DNA of 64,000 bases from assembly GCA_003223645.1 (NCBI GenBank), contig QHVT01000005.1:372001-436000 (forward strand). The letters are read 5' to 3'. This stretch comes from Acidobacteriota bacterium (GTDB lineage Bacteria; Acidobacteriota; Thermoanaerobaculia; Gp7-AA8). Positions 8,209 to 16,749 of the stretch are shown here, one piece after another. The notes beneath the pieces are model-generated. The model saw only the letters and a list, made by a program, of their open reading frames with translations. It was not told the DNA's origin and did not search any database. The position numbers were made by a program, and so were the translations under genes. Position 1 is the stretch's first letter, and each line of letters starts with the position of its first letter.

Positions 8209-8741
8209 CGCCGATACCCGCCGCGAGCGTAATCGTGCTGCGCGACGCGGAGCCTGCCCTGAGCGGAGCCGAAGGGCTCGAAGTGCTGCTGCTCAAGCGC
8301 AACGACAAGAGCTCGTTCGTGCCGGGCGCGTGGGTGTTTCCCGGCGGCGCGATCGAGGCGGACGAGGATATGCGCGACGCCGCGGTGCGCGAGACGCTCG
8401 AAGAATGCGCGATCGCGCTCGATCCGAACACGCTCGTCGTGACCTCGCGCTGGATCACGCCGGTCGGGATTCCGAAGCGATTCGACACCTGGTTCTTCGT
8501 CGCCAAGGTCTCGCACGAAACGAAGGCGACGATCGACGGTGGTGAGATCGTCGACGAGATGTGGATCGCGCCGGCGGATGCGCTCGCGCGCCGCGATCTG
8601 CGACTCGTCTTTCCCACGATCAAGAATCTCGAAGCGGTCGCGCAGTTCGACAGCGCCGACGCCTTCATCGACTCGCGGCGCGGCGCGGTCATCGAGCCGA
8701 TTCAACCGGTGCTCGTCGACGGAAAGCCGGTGCTGCGATGA
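8190..8741 (+). CDS. Nudix hydrolase with in-frame repeat-derived segment
   Basis: 183 residues. The Nudix box reads as GGAIEADEDMRDAAVRETLE followed by ECAI, with the REXXEE-type core close to RETLEE. The protein hydrolyses some nucleoside-diphosphate-linked substrate; the long C-terminal part and the FPGGAIE context resemble CoA/NUDT-type members but the substrate cannot be read. ATG 8190 overlaps moaE; a GTG at 8202 is an alternative. Residues EPALSGAEGLE (8248-8283) come from a dispersed repeat word (CCTGAGC...GCCGAAGG) inserted in frame between the first two strands. Stop overlaps the next start (ATGA). Confidence 0.85.
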   Translation: MAGEVLTPIPAASVIVLRDAEPALSGAEGLEVLLLKRNDKSSFVPGAWVFPGGAIEADEDMRDAAVRETLEECAIALDPNTLVVTSRWITPVGIPKRFDTWFFVAKVSHETKATIDGGEIVDEMWIAPADALARRDLRLVFPTIKNLEAVAQFDSADAFIDSRRGAVIEPIQPVLVDGKPVLR

Positions 8742-9475
8742 ACATCCGCTCGATTACCGCGCCGAATCCCGGCCCGTTCACGCTCGACGGCACGCGCACG
8801 TATCTCCTCGACGATCACGCCGTCATCGATCCCGGCCCCGCGATCGACTCGCACATCGACGCGATCCGCGCGGCAATGCCGAACCTCCGCACGATCTTCA
8901 TCACCCACCGCCACGCTGATCACGCGCCGGCCGCGATTCCGCTCAAGCGCGCCACGAACGCGCAAATCGTCGCGCCGCGCGGTGTGCTGGACGAAACCGA
9001 TCGCATCGTCAACGACGGCGACGTCGTTGACGCGCTCGAAGTCATTGCCACGCCGGGCCACACCAGCGAGCACGTCTGCTTCCTCACAAACGACGGAGAT
9101 CTCTTCACCGGCGACACGATCCTCGGCTTCGGCACGACCGCGATCTTTCCGCCCGACGGCAACATGGCCGACTACCTCCGCTCGCTGCACAAGCTCCGCG
9201 CGCGCAACCCGAAGCGTATCCATCCCGCGCACGGTCCCACGCGCGACGACGCCGTCGCGCTGATCGACGAGTACATCGCGCATCGACTGGAGCGCGAGCG
9301 ACAGGTCCTCGATGCGCTCGCGCGCGGCGCAACGACGATTTCCGACATGCGCACTCTCATCTATCCCGATCTCGACGAGCGCCTGCACCGCGCAGCGGAA
9401 GTGCAACTGCGCGCGCATCTCATCAAGTTGCAGGACGAAGGACGCGTGCCGCTCGCCTTCGGCTCGTGGGATTGA
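8738..9475 (+). CDS. Metallo-beta-lactamase-fold hydrolase (LACTB2-like)
   Basis: 245 residues. Zinc-ligand motifs are in order: THRHADHAP (HxHxDH), TPGHTSEHVC, LFTGDTILGF and a late HPAHGP. The C-terminal ~60 residues form a winged-helix-like tail (TISDMRTLIYPDL...LRAHLIKLQDEGRV) as in LACTB2 and related RNase/thioesterase-like enzymes. Substrate unknown. It starts at ATG overlapping the Nudix stop by four bases, so it is translationally coupled to it. Confidence 0.88.
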   Translation: MNIRSITAPNPGPFTLDGTRTYLLDDHAVIDPGPAIDSHIDAIRAAMPNLRTIFITHRHADHAPAAIPLKRATNAQIVAPRGVLDETDRIVNDGDVVDALEVIATPGHTSEHVCFLTNDGDLFTGDTILGFGTTAIFPPDGNMADYLRSLHKLRARNPKRIHPAHGPTRDDAVALIDEYIAHRLERERQVLDALARGATTISDMRTLIYPDLDERLHRAAEVQLRAHLIKLQDEGRVPLAFGSWD

Positions 9476-9562
9476 GGATTGAGAATTGAGGATTGAGGAA
9501 AAGCCTAGCCGAAGACCTTCCTCAATTCTCAATCCTCAATCCTCAATCCTCAATCCTCAATT
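9471..9562. repeat. Inverted repeat of GATTGAGG/GAATTGAGG words
   Basis: Left arm 9471-9500 is ATTGAGGATTGAGAATTGAG-type words, right arm about 9519-9562 the complementary CCTCAATTCTCAATCCTCAA series. The left arm starts in the stop codon of the MBL gene. The same word family recurs at 31335-31432. Confidence 0.85.
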
Positions 9563-9579
9563 TAGCGAGCGCCAGCGAG

Positions 9580-10035
9580 CTACCGCGGGATGATCGTGCG
9601 CACGAACGACTTGTTGATGTAGTACGTGTCGGTCTCGTCGTCGATGCGGAAGAAGAACTCGCGTGCGTCGTTGAGGACGTCGGAGACGCGCGAGTGCTCG
9701 CGCGGGCGGTCGCCGATCGGGATGACGCCTTCGATGCGCGTGCTGTCGATCAGTTCCACGATCGTCAGCTTGTCGACGATCGTGTTTTCGACGTCGACGA
9801 CATCCGGCAGCTTCTCGTAGCGCATCCAGAGGATCTGATCGCGGTTCAGCATCTTCGCCGCGCCGGCCGCCATCATCGGAAAGAAACGACGCCGGCCGTT
9901 GACGTAGTCGGCGACCGTTTCCGGCCCGTCGCGGCGATCGGAGTACGGCGCGAGGTAGAGGAAATACTCCTCCGGCTCGAGGCCCGCGACCGCCACAGTC
10001 ACGGCCACTTCGATCATCGGCACCTGAAACGTCAC
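9580..10035 (-). CDS. Conserved-looking hypothetical protein
   Basis: 151 residues from GTG 10035; an ATG at 10017, preceded by AGGTG four bases upstream, would give 145 residues and is as likely. The sequence is well-formed (balanced composition, VELIDSTRIEGVIPIGDRP, FRIDDETDTYYINKSFVRTI) and shows no signal peptide or membrane segment. I do not recognise the family. It is alone on the minus strand between two plus-strand units and is flanked by repeats on both sides. Confidence 0.65.
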   Translation of the reverse strand: MTFQVPMIEVAVTVAVAGLEPEEYFLYLAPYSDRRDGPETVADYVNGRRRFFPMMAAGAAKMLNRDQILWMRYEKLPDVVDVENTIVDKLTIVELIDSTRIEGVIPIGDRPREHSRVSDVLNDAREFFFRIDDETDTYYINKSFVRTIIPR

Positions 10036-10106
10036 GCTGAAATGATAAGGGGAACGGGTCGACGAAAATCATGCCTGCTCGCGAAAGGGTGACAAGAAGG
10101 CCAGGC

Positions 10107-10133
10107 CAACCAACGCTACCGGCCGTGCCGGTA
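10107..10133. repeat. Dispersed short repeat with TACCGGC hairpin
   Basis: CAACCAACGCTACCGGCC with a 7-bp hairpin (TACCGGC, loop CGT, GCCGGTA), closely similar to 3080-3108. It ends 14 bases before the argF ATG, so it lies in the 5' leader and replaces a normal ribosome site context. Confidence 0.6.
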
Positions 10134-10147
10134 GAATGCGCGCCGAG

Positions 10148-11068
10148 ATGCGTCACAAGGACTTCATTGAGCTCCACGACTACACCGCCGACGAAGTGCA
10201 CGAGCTGTTCGAGCTCGCGCGCGACATGAAAAAAGACCCCAAGAAATTCGCGAATGCGCTGCAGGGACAGACGCTGGCGATGATCTTCGAGAAGTCGTCG
10301 ACGCGCACGCGCGTCTCCTTCGAAGCCGGCATGTTCCAGATGGGCGGGCACGCGCTGTTCCTCTCAGCGCGCGACATCCAGCTCGGCCGCGGGGAGCCGA
10401 TCAACGACACCGCGCGCGTGCTCTCGCGCTACGTCAACGGCATCATGGCGCGCACGTTCGCGCACAAGACCGTCACCGACCTCGCGCAATTCGCGAGCGT
10501 CCCGGTCATCAACGGCCTCACCGATCTCTCGCACCCCTGCCAGGTGATGGCCGACTACTTCACGGCGTGGGAGCGCTTCGGCGATTTGAAAGGCCGCAAG
10601 ATCGCGTACATCGGCGACGGCAACAACATGGCGCACTCGCTGCTTTTCGGCGCGCCGAAGGTCGGACTGGACATCGCCATCGCGACGCCTGCCGACTACG
10701 CGCCGGATGCGAATGTCGTCGCGCAAGCCAAAGAAGACGCGAAAGCCGCGGGCACGCAGATGCTGATCACGACGTCGATCGACGAAGCCGTGCGCAACGC
10801 CGACATCATCGAGACCGACGTCTGGGCATCGATGGGACAGGAAGCGGAGGCGGACAAGCGGCATCGCGACTTCGAAGGTTGGATCGTCGATCCACGCGTC
10901 ATGTCGCTCGCGACGAAAGACGCGATCTTCCTGCACTGCCTGCCCGCGCATCGCGGTGAAGAGGTCGCCGCCGAAGTCATCGACGGACCGCAGTCCGTGA
11001 TCTATGACGAGGCGGAGAACCGCTTGCACGTGCAGAAGGCGATCATGTACGCGCTGATGAAGCAATGA
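10148..11068 (+). CDS. argF: Ornithine carbamoyltransferase
   Basis: 306 residues from ATG 10148 (an ATG at 10136 would add four). The carbamoyl-phosphate motif SSTRTRVSFE, the HPCQ motif (LSHPCQVMADY), the ornithine-binding stretch DVWASMGQE and the catalytic HCLPAHRG are all present, which distinguishes it from aspartate carbamoyltransferase. It makes citrulline from ornithine and carbamoyl phosphate in arginine synthesis. No other arg gene is nearby. The stop overlaps the next gene (ATGA), suggesting co-translation. Confidence 0.95.
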   Translation: MRHKDFIELHDYTADEVHELFELARDMKKDPKKFANALQGQTLAMIFEKSSTRTRVSFEAGMFQMGGHALFLSARDIQLGRGEPINDTARVLSRYVNGIMARTFAHKTVTDLAQFASVPVINGLTDLSHPCQVMADYFTAWERFGDLKGRKIAYIGDGNNMAHSLLFGAPKVGLDIAIATPADYAPDANVVAQAKEDAKAAGTQMLITTSIDEAVRNADIIETDVWASMGQEAEADKRHRDFEGWIVDPRVMSLATKDAIFLHCLPAHRGEEVAAEVIDGPQSVIYDEAENRLHVQKAIMYALMKQ

Positions 11069-12066
11069 CCGACGCTCCGACTCGACGCGGCCGCGGCCTC
11101 GCCGTGGTGATCGCGCTCGCGCTGCTGTTCTTCGCGCTGCTCGCGCTGATTATCCTGAAAACGGGCGGCAAGCCCGAGCCGCAAACCGCGCCGGTCAGCG
11201 AGACCCTCACCGTCCTTCCCGCGCGAATCCGCATTCGCACGGAGCCGAAGGCGAGCGCGCCGGTGGTAGCGCAGGCGAAGAGCGGCGAGCAGGTGAAGTT
11301 GCTCGAAGATCGCGGCGCGTGGGTGCGCGTCGAAACGGGCGAAGGATTATCGGGATGGGCCGAGCGCGCGTATCTCGAGCGCACGGCCGAGCGCGAGCGG
11401 CGACTCGCGCGCTACAAAGCGATCCGCGCGCTGCCGCCGCTGAAAGGCGTCTCCGGCGATCGCACGCCGCTCTACGCCGGTCCCGGCATTTTCTATCCGC
11501 TCGTCGGCGAGCTCGGCGGCGACAGCACAGTGCTCGTGTTCACGCGCGATCACGATTTCTACGCGATCGATCACGACGGCTCGGTCGCGTACGCGAGCGT
11601 CGACGCGATCGACGTCAGCTCGACCGGCACGCGCCAGCTCGACGTCGCGCAGACGTCGACGACCGAGACGACCGACACCGCGCCGCCCGTTCCCGACACG
11701 ATGGCAACGATGCCGCTCCCAGTGCCGGCACCTGTCGTTCCGGAAACGCCGCAGCAGGCCGAGCCGAGCGGCGGCGTCTACGCGGCCGTTCCTCCCGGCG
11801 GAACGCAACCGGAAGAAGTCGATCGCGTGATTCCCGCCTATCCCCCCGCCGCGCGACGCGCCGGCATTGCCGGACCGGTCGTCGTGCGCGGTATCGTGCG
11901 CCGCGACGGCACGATCGACAACGTCGAGATCATTCGCGATCTCCCCTACGGCCTCGGCGAGTCCGCCCGCCGCGCCGTCAGCCGCTGGCGCTTCCGTCCG
12001 GCAACCTTCGCGGGCGAGCCGATCGACGTCTATTACACCGTCACCGTGAATTTCAAACTGCAGTGA
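11065..12066 (+). CDS. Membrane-anchored SH3b and TonB C-terminal domain protein
   Basis: 333 residues. A single N-terminal membrane segment (LAVVIALALLFFALLALIIL) is followed by an SH3b domain (LPARIRIRTEPKASAPVVAQ...GEGLSGWAERAYL), a second weaker SH3-like region, a Thr/Pro-rich linker and a C-terminal TonB domain (PAYPPAARRAGIAGPVVVRG...RWRFRPA...YYTVTVNF). The layout fits an inner-membrane protein reaching the cell wall or outer membrane, but a true energy-coupling role needs ExbBD, which are not here. The last ~60 bases of the gene are duplicated at 12385-12445. Confidence 0.8.
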   Translation: MTDAPTRRGRGLAVVIALALLFFALLALIILKTGGKPEPQTAPVSETLTVLPARIRIRTEPKASAPVVAQAKSGEQVKLLEDRGAWVRVETGEGLSGWAERAYLERTAERERRLARYKAIRALPPLKGVSGDRTPLYAGPGIFYPLVGELGGDSTVLVFTRDHDFYAIDHDGSVAYASVDAIDVSSTGTRQLDVAQTSTTETTDTAPPVPDTMATMPLPVPAPVVPETPQQAEPSGGVYAAVPPGGTQPEEVDRVIPAYPPAARRAGIAGPVVVRGIVRRDGTIDNVEIIRDLPYGLGESARRAVSRWRFRPATFAGEPIDVYYTVTVNFKLQ

Positions 12067-12560
12067 TGTCATCCCGAGCGTGAGCGAGGGACCTGGGGCT
12101 CGGGTGGCGGCACGAGGCACGCGCCTCGTAGCCCCGCCCGCCCAGGTCCCTCGCTGAACGCTCGGGATGACGGAGCTCGGGTGGCGGCACGAAGCACGCG
12201 CCTCGTAGCCCCGCCCGCCCAAGTCCCTCGCTGAACGCTCGGGATGACGGAGCGTGGGCGAGGGACCTGGGGCTCGGGTGGCGGCACGAGGTACGCGCCT
12301 CGTAGCCCCGCCCGCCCAGGTCCCTCGCTGAACGCTCGGGATGACGGAGCGTGAGCGACCTGGGCTCGGGTGCGGCACGAGGTACGCGGGCGAGCCGATC
12401 GACGTCTTCTATTACACCGTCACCGTGAATTTCAAACTGCAGTGATGTCATCCCGAGCGTGAGCGAGGGACCTGGGGCTCGGGTCGCGGCACGAGGTACG
12501 CGCCTCGTAGCCCCGCCCGCCCGGGTCCCTCGCTGAACGCTCGGGATGACGGAGCGCACC
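12060..12560. repeat. Array of GTCATCCCGAGC hairpin elements with duplicated gene tail
   Basis: Four to five tandem units, each with CGAGGGACCTGG-type left part, a middle GGCTCGGGTGGCGGCACGAG and a right part CCAGGTCCCTCGCTGAACGC. Outer arms GTCATCCCGAGCGT and ACGCTCGGGATGAC pair repeatedly. Between units, 12385-12445 repeats the 3' end of the upstream gene (from CGCGGGCGAGCC through its stop) with a 3-base insertion, then re-enters the element. No gene is supported in this 517-base gap. Confidence 0.9.
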
Positions 12561-12583
12561 GTACGCGTTCTCACGCGCGTCCA

Positions 12584-13534
12584 ATGTCCCGCTTCACTTT
12601 CCCCGACGCACCCGGCGATCTCATCGGCGCGCATCTCTCGACGAGAGGCGGCCTGCACACGGTGTTCGACCGCGCGGACGAGGTCAGCGCGTCGTCTGCC
12701 GCGATCTTCGCGAAGAACGGCAATCAGTGGAAAGGGAAGGAGCTGACCGACGCGGACTGCGCGCTGTTTGCGGAGAAGCGCAGCGTCGGTCCGATGCTCA
12801 CGCACGCGTCGTACTTGATCAATCTTTCGACGACGAACAAAGAGTTTCACCGCAAGTCGATCGCCGCGATGATCGACGAGCTCGATCGCGCCGAGCGCCT
12901 CGGCATTCACGCCGTCGTGCTTCATCCCGGCGCGCACATGGGCGCGGGCAGCAACGCCGCAACCGATCAGATCGCGCGGTCGCTCGACGAGATCCACGCG
13001 GCGATTCCGAATCATCGCGTCGTCACGCTCCTCGAGACCTCCGCCGGCCAAGGCTCGTGCGTCGGCTGCACGTTCGAAGAATTGGGACGCATGATCGCCG
13101 CGGTCGATGACAAGCAGCGCGTCGGCATCTGCTTCGACACCTGTCACGTCTTCGCCGCCGGATACGAGATCCGCACGCGCGACGGCTATGCGCGCACGAT
13201 CGACGAGATGGAGAAGTTCGTCGGCCTCGAAAACGTCGGCGCGTTTCATCTCAACGACTCGAAGAAGCCACTCGGCTCGCGCGTCGATCGCCACGAGCAC
13301 ATCGGCAAAGGCGAGATCGGTCTCGAAGCGTTTCGTTTCCTGCTCAACGATCCGCGCTTCACGCGCATCCCGAAAGTGATCGAGACGCCGAAGACGATCG
13401 ACGTCGTATCCGACCGCAGGAATCTCACGAAGCTGCGGTCGCTCATCGGCCGGGACACTACAATGCGCCGATGGCCTCGGCGCTCCTCATCAGCACGCTC
13501 CTCACGATTGCAGGCCTCATCGTCACCGTCGTGA
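12584..13534 (+). CDS. nfo: Endonuclease IV (AP endonuclease)
   Basis: 316 residues. Zinc and active-site motifs are complete: LTHASYLINL, VLHPGAHMGAG, LLETSAGQGS, CFDTCHVFAAGY, FHLNDSK, DRHEHIGKGEIG and a final IETPK. The enzyme cuts DNA 5' of abasic sites in base-excision repair. The usual family end is near residue 285; here the frame runs ~25 residues further as an Arg/Ser-rich tail (GRDTTMRRWPRRSSSARSS) that overlaps the next gene by 64 bases, so the tail is probably a by-product of that overlap. Confidence 0.94.
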   Translation: MSRFTFPDAPGDLIGAHLSTRGGLHTVFDRADEVSASSAAIFAKNGNQWKGKELTDADCALFAEKRSVGPMLTHASYLINLSTTNKEFHRKSIAAMIDELDRAERLGIHAVVLHPGAHMGAGSNAATDQIARSLDEIHAAIPNHRVVTLLETSAGQGSCVGCTFEELGRMIAAVDDKQRVGICFDTCHVFAAGYEIRTRDGYARTIDEMEKFVGLENVGAFHLNDSKKPLGSRVDRHEHIGKGEIGLEAFRFLLNDPRFTRIPKVIETPKTIDVVSDRRNLTKLRSLIGRDTTMRRWPRRSSSARSSRLQASSSPS

Positions 13535-13926
13535 TGGGCTTCCGCGCGACGCCCGCGCATCAGGCCGACCACATCATGGTCGCGATCGTGACGGTCGTGA
13601 TCGGGCTCTTCTCGCAGTCGATGACGATGTTCTTCTTCATCGGCACGGGCAAGGAACTGAAAGACAAGTCGGATCAAAACACCGACGTCGTGCAACGCAC
13701 GAAAGTGTTCAAGTCGAAAGTCTTTCCCGCGGCGACGTACTCGATGGCCGCGATCATGATCACCTTCATCATGGGCGGCGGCGTGGGCTCAGGAAAGACG
13801 CCGGTGTGGTTGCACAACGCGCTCGCCGCGATATCGCTGCTGCTCTTCGCGCGCGCGTACTGGGTGGAGATTCACGCGATGCAGGAGAACGCGTCGCTCA
13901 TGGAGCGCTACCTGAAAGACGAATGA
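13471..13926 (+). CDS. Four-helix membrane protein of unknown function
   Basis: 151 residues with four hydrophobic segments (LLISTLLTIAGLIVTVVMGF, MVAIVTVVIGLFSQSMTMFF, YSMAAIMITFIMGGGVG, LHNALAAISLLLFARAYWV). A short charged loop KELKDKSDQNTDVVQRTKVFKS lies between helices 2 and 3. No known family is recognised. It overlaps the 3' end of nfo and converges with a small secreted-protein gene whose end it overlaps. Confidence 0.7.
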   Translation: MASALLISTLLTIAGLIVTVVMGFRATPAHQADHIMVAIVTVVIGLFSQSMTMFFFIGTGKELKDKSDQNTDVVQRTKVFKSKVFPAATYSMAAIMITFIMGGGVGSGKTPVWLHNALAAISLLLFARAYWVEIHAMQENASLMERYLKDE

Positions 13927-14116
13927 CGCCGGCCGAGGCGAGCGCGGCGAGGTATTTCTCGACGTCTTTCAATTCGACCGGCTGGTAGATCGCCGACAGC
14001 GCGTCGCGGATCTCGCTCGTGATCGCGGTGATTTCTTTGTCGGTGAGGAAGGGAAGGGTGTCCGCTTGCGCGGTAGTCGCGACGGCGAGGGCGATGAGGA
14101 TTGCACGAAGGCGCAT
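13898..14116 (-). CDS. Small secreted protein, hypothetical
   Basis: 72 residues with a plausible signal peptide MRLRAILIALAVATTAQA and a short helical remainder (EITAITSEIRDALSAIY...VEKYLAALASAGVIRL). The 3' end overlaps the convergent membrane-protein gene by 29 bases. The upstream side is an inverted repeat, and no ribosome site is visible. Real small gene is the better reading because of the signal peptide, but the call is moderate. Confidence 0.5.
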   Translation of the reverse strand: MRLRAILIALAVATTAQADTLPFLTDKEITAITSEIRDALSAIYQPVELKDVEKYLAALASAGVIRLSGSAP

Positions 14117-14177
14117 AGGCTCAGAGGCTCATGGGCTCACAGTGCTATGAACCTATGAGCCTGTGCGCCTATGAGCC
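14110..14177. repeat. Inverted repeat of CTATGAGCC words
   Basis: GGCGCATAGGCTCAGAGGCT on the left pairs with AGCCTGTGCGCCTATGAGCC on the right; internal words CTCATGGGCTCA and CTATGAACCTATGAGC repeat the theme. It overlaps the start of the small secreted gene and the end of the KAS III gene. Confidence 0.7.
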
Positions 14178-15229
14178 TACGTCCTGTACAACGCGGCTCC
14201 CCAGTGAAGACCCGATCCGAGGGCGGTGAAACAGATCAGCATGCCGGGCTGGATGCGGCCGTCGGTGAGGCATTCGTGGAAGAGGATCGGGAGCGTGCCC
14301 GAAGTCGTGTTGCCGTAGCGCTCGATGTTGTGCGGCACTTTCTCCGGCGGGAGTCCGAGCTGTTTCTGGACTGCTTCGACGATTCGTAAATTCGCCTGGT
14401 GGCTGAGAACCAGATCGACTTCCTCGAGTTGCACGCCCGCTTCGCTGCACACCGTGCGCACGGCTCCGGGCATGCGCGACACCGCCTCCTTGAATACGCC
14501 GCGGCCTTCCATGATCGGGATCAGATCGCCGTTGACGAGCTGCTCCGGCTCGATCCACGGACGCGTCCGCGATCCCCCTTTCATGTACAGCGCCTCGATG
14601 TTCGAGCCGTTCGTGAAGAGGCGCGAGTGCAGGAATCCGCGCTCGCCGTTCTCGCTGCGCTCGATCACCATCGCACCCGCTCCGTCGCCGAACAACACGG
14701 TAAGGTGGCGAAAGCGCGTGTTGAACTCGTACTCCTCGGGCGTGATCTCGCGGTCGTGGCCGAACGTGATCTCCCAGCCGCGATGCCACGGCATCAGCGG
14801 CGTGTGCGAGTCGGCGCCGATCAGCAGGATGCGATTGAACTTGCCGCTCTTGAGCAGCGAGTCGGCGAGATCGAGACCGTAGAGAAATCCGGAGCATTGC
14901 TGGCGAATGTCGAACGTCGGGATCTCCGGGAATCCCATCTTCGCCTGCACGATCGGGCCGTTGCCGGGGAAGTAATACGCCGGCGTCATCGTCGCGAAGA
15001 TCACGGCGTCGATGTCGGCCGTCGTCTTGTTCGCCGCGGTGAGCGCGTCCTGCGCGGCGAGCATGCCGAGGTCGGCGGAGCTCTGGCCGGCTTCCGCGTA
15101 GTGACGCTCCTGCACGCCGCTGCGCTGCTGGATCCATTCGTCCGACGTGTCCATGAGCTTCGTCAGCATGTCGTTGCGGACGACGTTCTTCGGGATGCCG
15201 ATGCCGCTGCCGGTGATGACGGACTTCAT
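14177..15229 (-). CDS. fabH: 3-oxoacyl-ACP synthase III family protein
   Basis: 350 residues with the thiolase fold of FabH. The catalytic triad is visible: cysteine in RQQCSGFLYG, histidine in LSHQANLRIVEA and asparagine in YGNTTSGTLP. N-terminal SGIGIPKNVV...TSDEWIQQRSG is characteristic. It would condense a starter acyl-CoA with malonyl-ACP. It stands alone without acpP, fabD or plsX, and is slightly longer than E. coli FabH (317), so a paralogue acting on another starter or in a specialised pathway is possible. Confidence 0.9.
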   Translation of the reverse strand: MKSVITGSGIGIPKNVVRNDMLTKLMDTSDEWIQQRSGVQERHYAEAGQSSADLGMLAAQDALTAANKTTADIDAVIFATMTPAYYFPGNGPIVQAKMGFPEIPTFDIRQQCSGFLYGLDLADSLLKSGKFNRILLIGADSHTPLMPWHRGWEITFGHDREITPEEYEFNTRFRHLTVLFGDGAGAMVIERSENGERGFLHSRLFTNGSNIEALYMKGGSRTRPWIEPEQLVNGDLIPIMEGRGVFKEAVSRMPGAVRTVCSEAGVQLEEVDLVLSHQANLRIVEAVQKQLGLPPEKVPHNIERYGNTTSGTLPILFHECLTDGRIQPGMLICFTALGSGLHWGAALYRT

Positions 15230-15249
15230 TTAGCGCGAGAGCTTAACTC

Positions 15250-15446
15250 CTGAGCCTCCCGGCCTCCTAGCCGCCACGGGCGGCTGCGTGGACTGCTCCG
15301 CCTTGCGGCCTGCTTGCCGTCACGTCACGAATGCGGCTTCGAGCGGCGCAACGCGCCTGACATCGTCGTTTCTGCCGCGCAGGCTCCCAGCCTCCCGGCC
15401 TCCGAGGAGTTCCTGGGAGGCTGAGAGGCCAGGAGACTGGGAGGCC
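15250..15446. repeat. GC-rich inverted repeat of GGCTCCCAGCCTCC words
   Basis: The core 15388-15445 pairs GGCTCCCAGCCTCCCGGCCTC with CTGGGAGGCTGAGAGGCC and ACTGGGAGGCC; an outer copy of CCTCCCGGCCTCCTAGCC begins at 15256. Word relatives occur at 52272-52346. It fills the gap between hslO and fabH. Confidence 0.65.
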
Positions 15447-15451
15447 CCGCA

Positions 15452-16333
15452 TCACGCATCGTGTTTCGCGGTGAGCGCAAGCAGATCGTGCGCGCTGAAC
15501 GAGTACTTGCGGCCGCAGAACTGGCAGACCACTTCCGTGCCGCCTTCCTCGATCATCTCGCGGATGTCCGCCTCGCCGAAGAGCGCGATCGGCGCGAGCG
15601 CGCGCTCGCGGCTGCACGGACAGCTATAGCTCACCGGCACGCTGTAGCCGGCGTCGATCTGTTTGTAATGCACGCCGTGCAGCACGGTCGCGACGACGTC
15701 TTCGATGTCGAGCTTGTCGATGAGTGTCGAGAGCGGCGGCGCGTCTTTGACGCGCTGCTCGATCGCCGCGATCGCTTCTTCCGTCGCGTGCGGAAACGCC
15801 TGGATGACGATGCCTCCCGCGGCGGCAACGCCGTCGCGTCGATTGAGCACGCCGAGCAACACCGCGGACGCGATCTGTTCCGAGCGCATCAGGTAACGAG
15901 TGAGATCGGTGGAGATGCCTTTGCCGCCGAGGAGAATCTGCGATGTGTATGGCTTGCCGGCCGGCGGCGTGCCGCGGACCACGGTGAGCATGCCGGTGCC
16001 GATCGCCTTCTCGACGTCCAGCAACGGATCCTCGGGGACCGGATTCGCGACGAACCCACGCACGCCGCCTTTCACCGTGGCGTCGGCGATGACGGTGCCG
16101 AGCGGACCGTTGCCCTGGAACCGGAGCGTCACGTATTGATTGCGCACGTCTTTGTCGAGCAGGCGCGCGAGGAGAAGCGAGCCGGTCATGGCGCGGCCGA
16201 GGGCGTCGGCGGCGACGGGAGACAAATCGAGGATCTCACGAGCGGTCTCGACCGCGACCGTCGTTTGCGCGGCGATCACGCGAAAGTCGCCGTCGCCCGC
16301 CATCCCCTGAATGATGCGATCGTGATTTTCCAT
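15452..16333 (-). CDS. hslO: Redox-regulated chaperonin Hsp33
   Basis: 293 residues. N-terminal chaperone domain with VTLRFQGNGPLGTVIADA and VRGFVANP, and the C-terminal zinc switch with four cysteines in YSCPCSRER and EVVCQFCGRKY. Oxidation releases zinc and activates holdase function under peroxide or bleach stress. ATG at 16333 is preceded by divergent spacing of only 47 bases from a small lipoprotein gene. Followed by repeat and fabH on the same strand. Confidence 0.95.
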   Translation of the reverse strand: MENHDRIIQGMAGDGDFRVIAAQTTVAVETAREILDLSPVAADALGRAMTGSLLLARLLDKDVRNQYVTLRFQGNGPLGTVIADATVKGGVRGFVANPVPEDPLLDVEKAIGTGMLTVVRGTPPAGKPYTSQILLGGKGISTDLTRYLMRSEQIASAVLLGVLNRRDGVAAAGGIVIQAFPHATEEAIAAIEQRVKDAPPLSTLIDKLDIEDVVATVLHGVHYKQIDAGYSVPVSYSCPCSRERALAPIALFGEADIREMIEEGGTEVVCQFCGRKYSFSAHDLLALTAKHDA

Positions 16334-16380
16334 GAGCGAGTAAGAAACGAACGGGTGCGTGATTTGCTTCCGCCGCTCTC

Positions 16381-16749
16381 ATGCGAAAAACCAGCAGCAT
16401 CATTCTTCTCGCGGCGGCCCTCCTTTTCGCGTGCGAAGGCAAGATCGAGCCGAGCGCCGAAACCAAGAACAACCTCATCGACCAGCAAAAGAAGGCGAAG
16501 CAGACCATCGACGAAGCGCAAAAGAAAATCGATCAGGCTACGTCTGATGCGAGAGAAGCGCTGAGCGAGACCGCGGAACAGATCAAGCAGTCCGAGGCCG
16601 CGCAGCGCATCGCCAACGGCGCGAAAGAGGCCGGCAAGGGCGTGCAACAAGGCACGGGCGAAGCGGTCGAAAACGCAGGCGAGGCGATGGCGCAAAAAGG
16701 ACGCGAGCTGCAGCAGAACGCGAAGAAGCCGCCGGCGAAGAAGCAGTAG
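16381..16749 (+). CDS. Small helical lipoprotein
   Basis: 122 residues. The signal MRKTSSIILLAAALLFAC ends in a lipoprotein cysteine. The mature chain is almost entirely amphipathic helix rich in Gln, Lys, Glu and Ala (QQKKAKQTIDEAQKKIDQAT), coiled-coil like, with a basic proline tail. Resembles small structural lipoproteins such as Lpp/OsmE-like or YtxH-like helices in character only. Divergent from hslO. Downstream lies the 43-base tandem array. Confidence 0.75.
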   Translation: MRKTSSIILLAAALLFACEGKIEPSAETKNNLIDQQKKAKQTIDEAQKKIDQATSDAREALSETAEQIKQSEAAQRIANGAKEAGKGVQQGTGEAVENAGEAMAQKGRELQQNAKKPPAKKQ

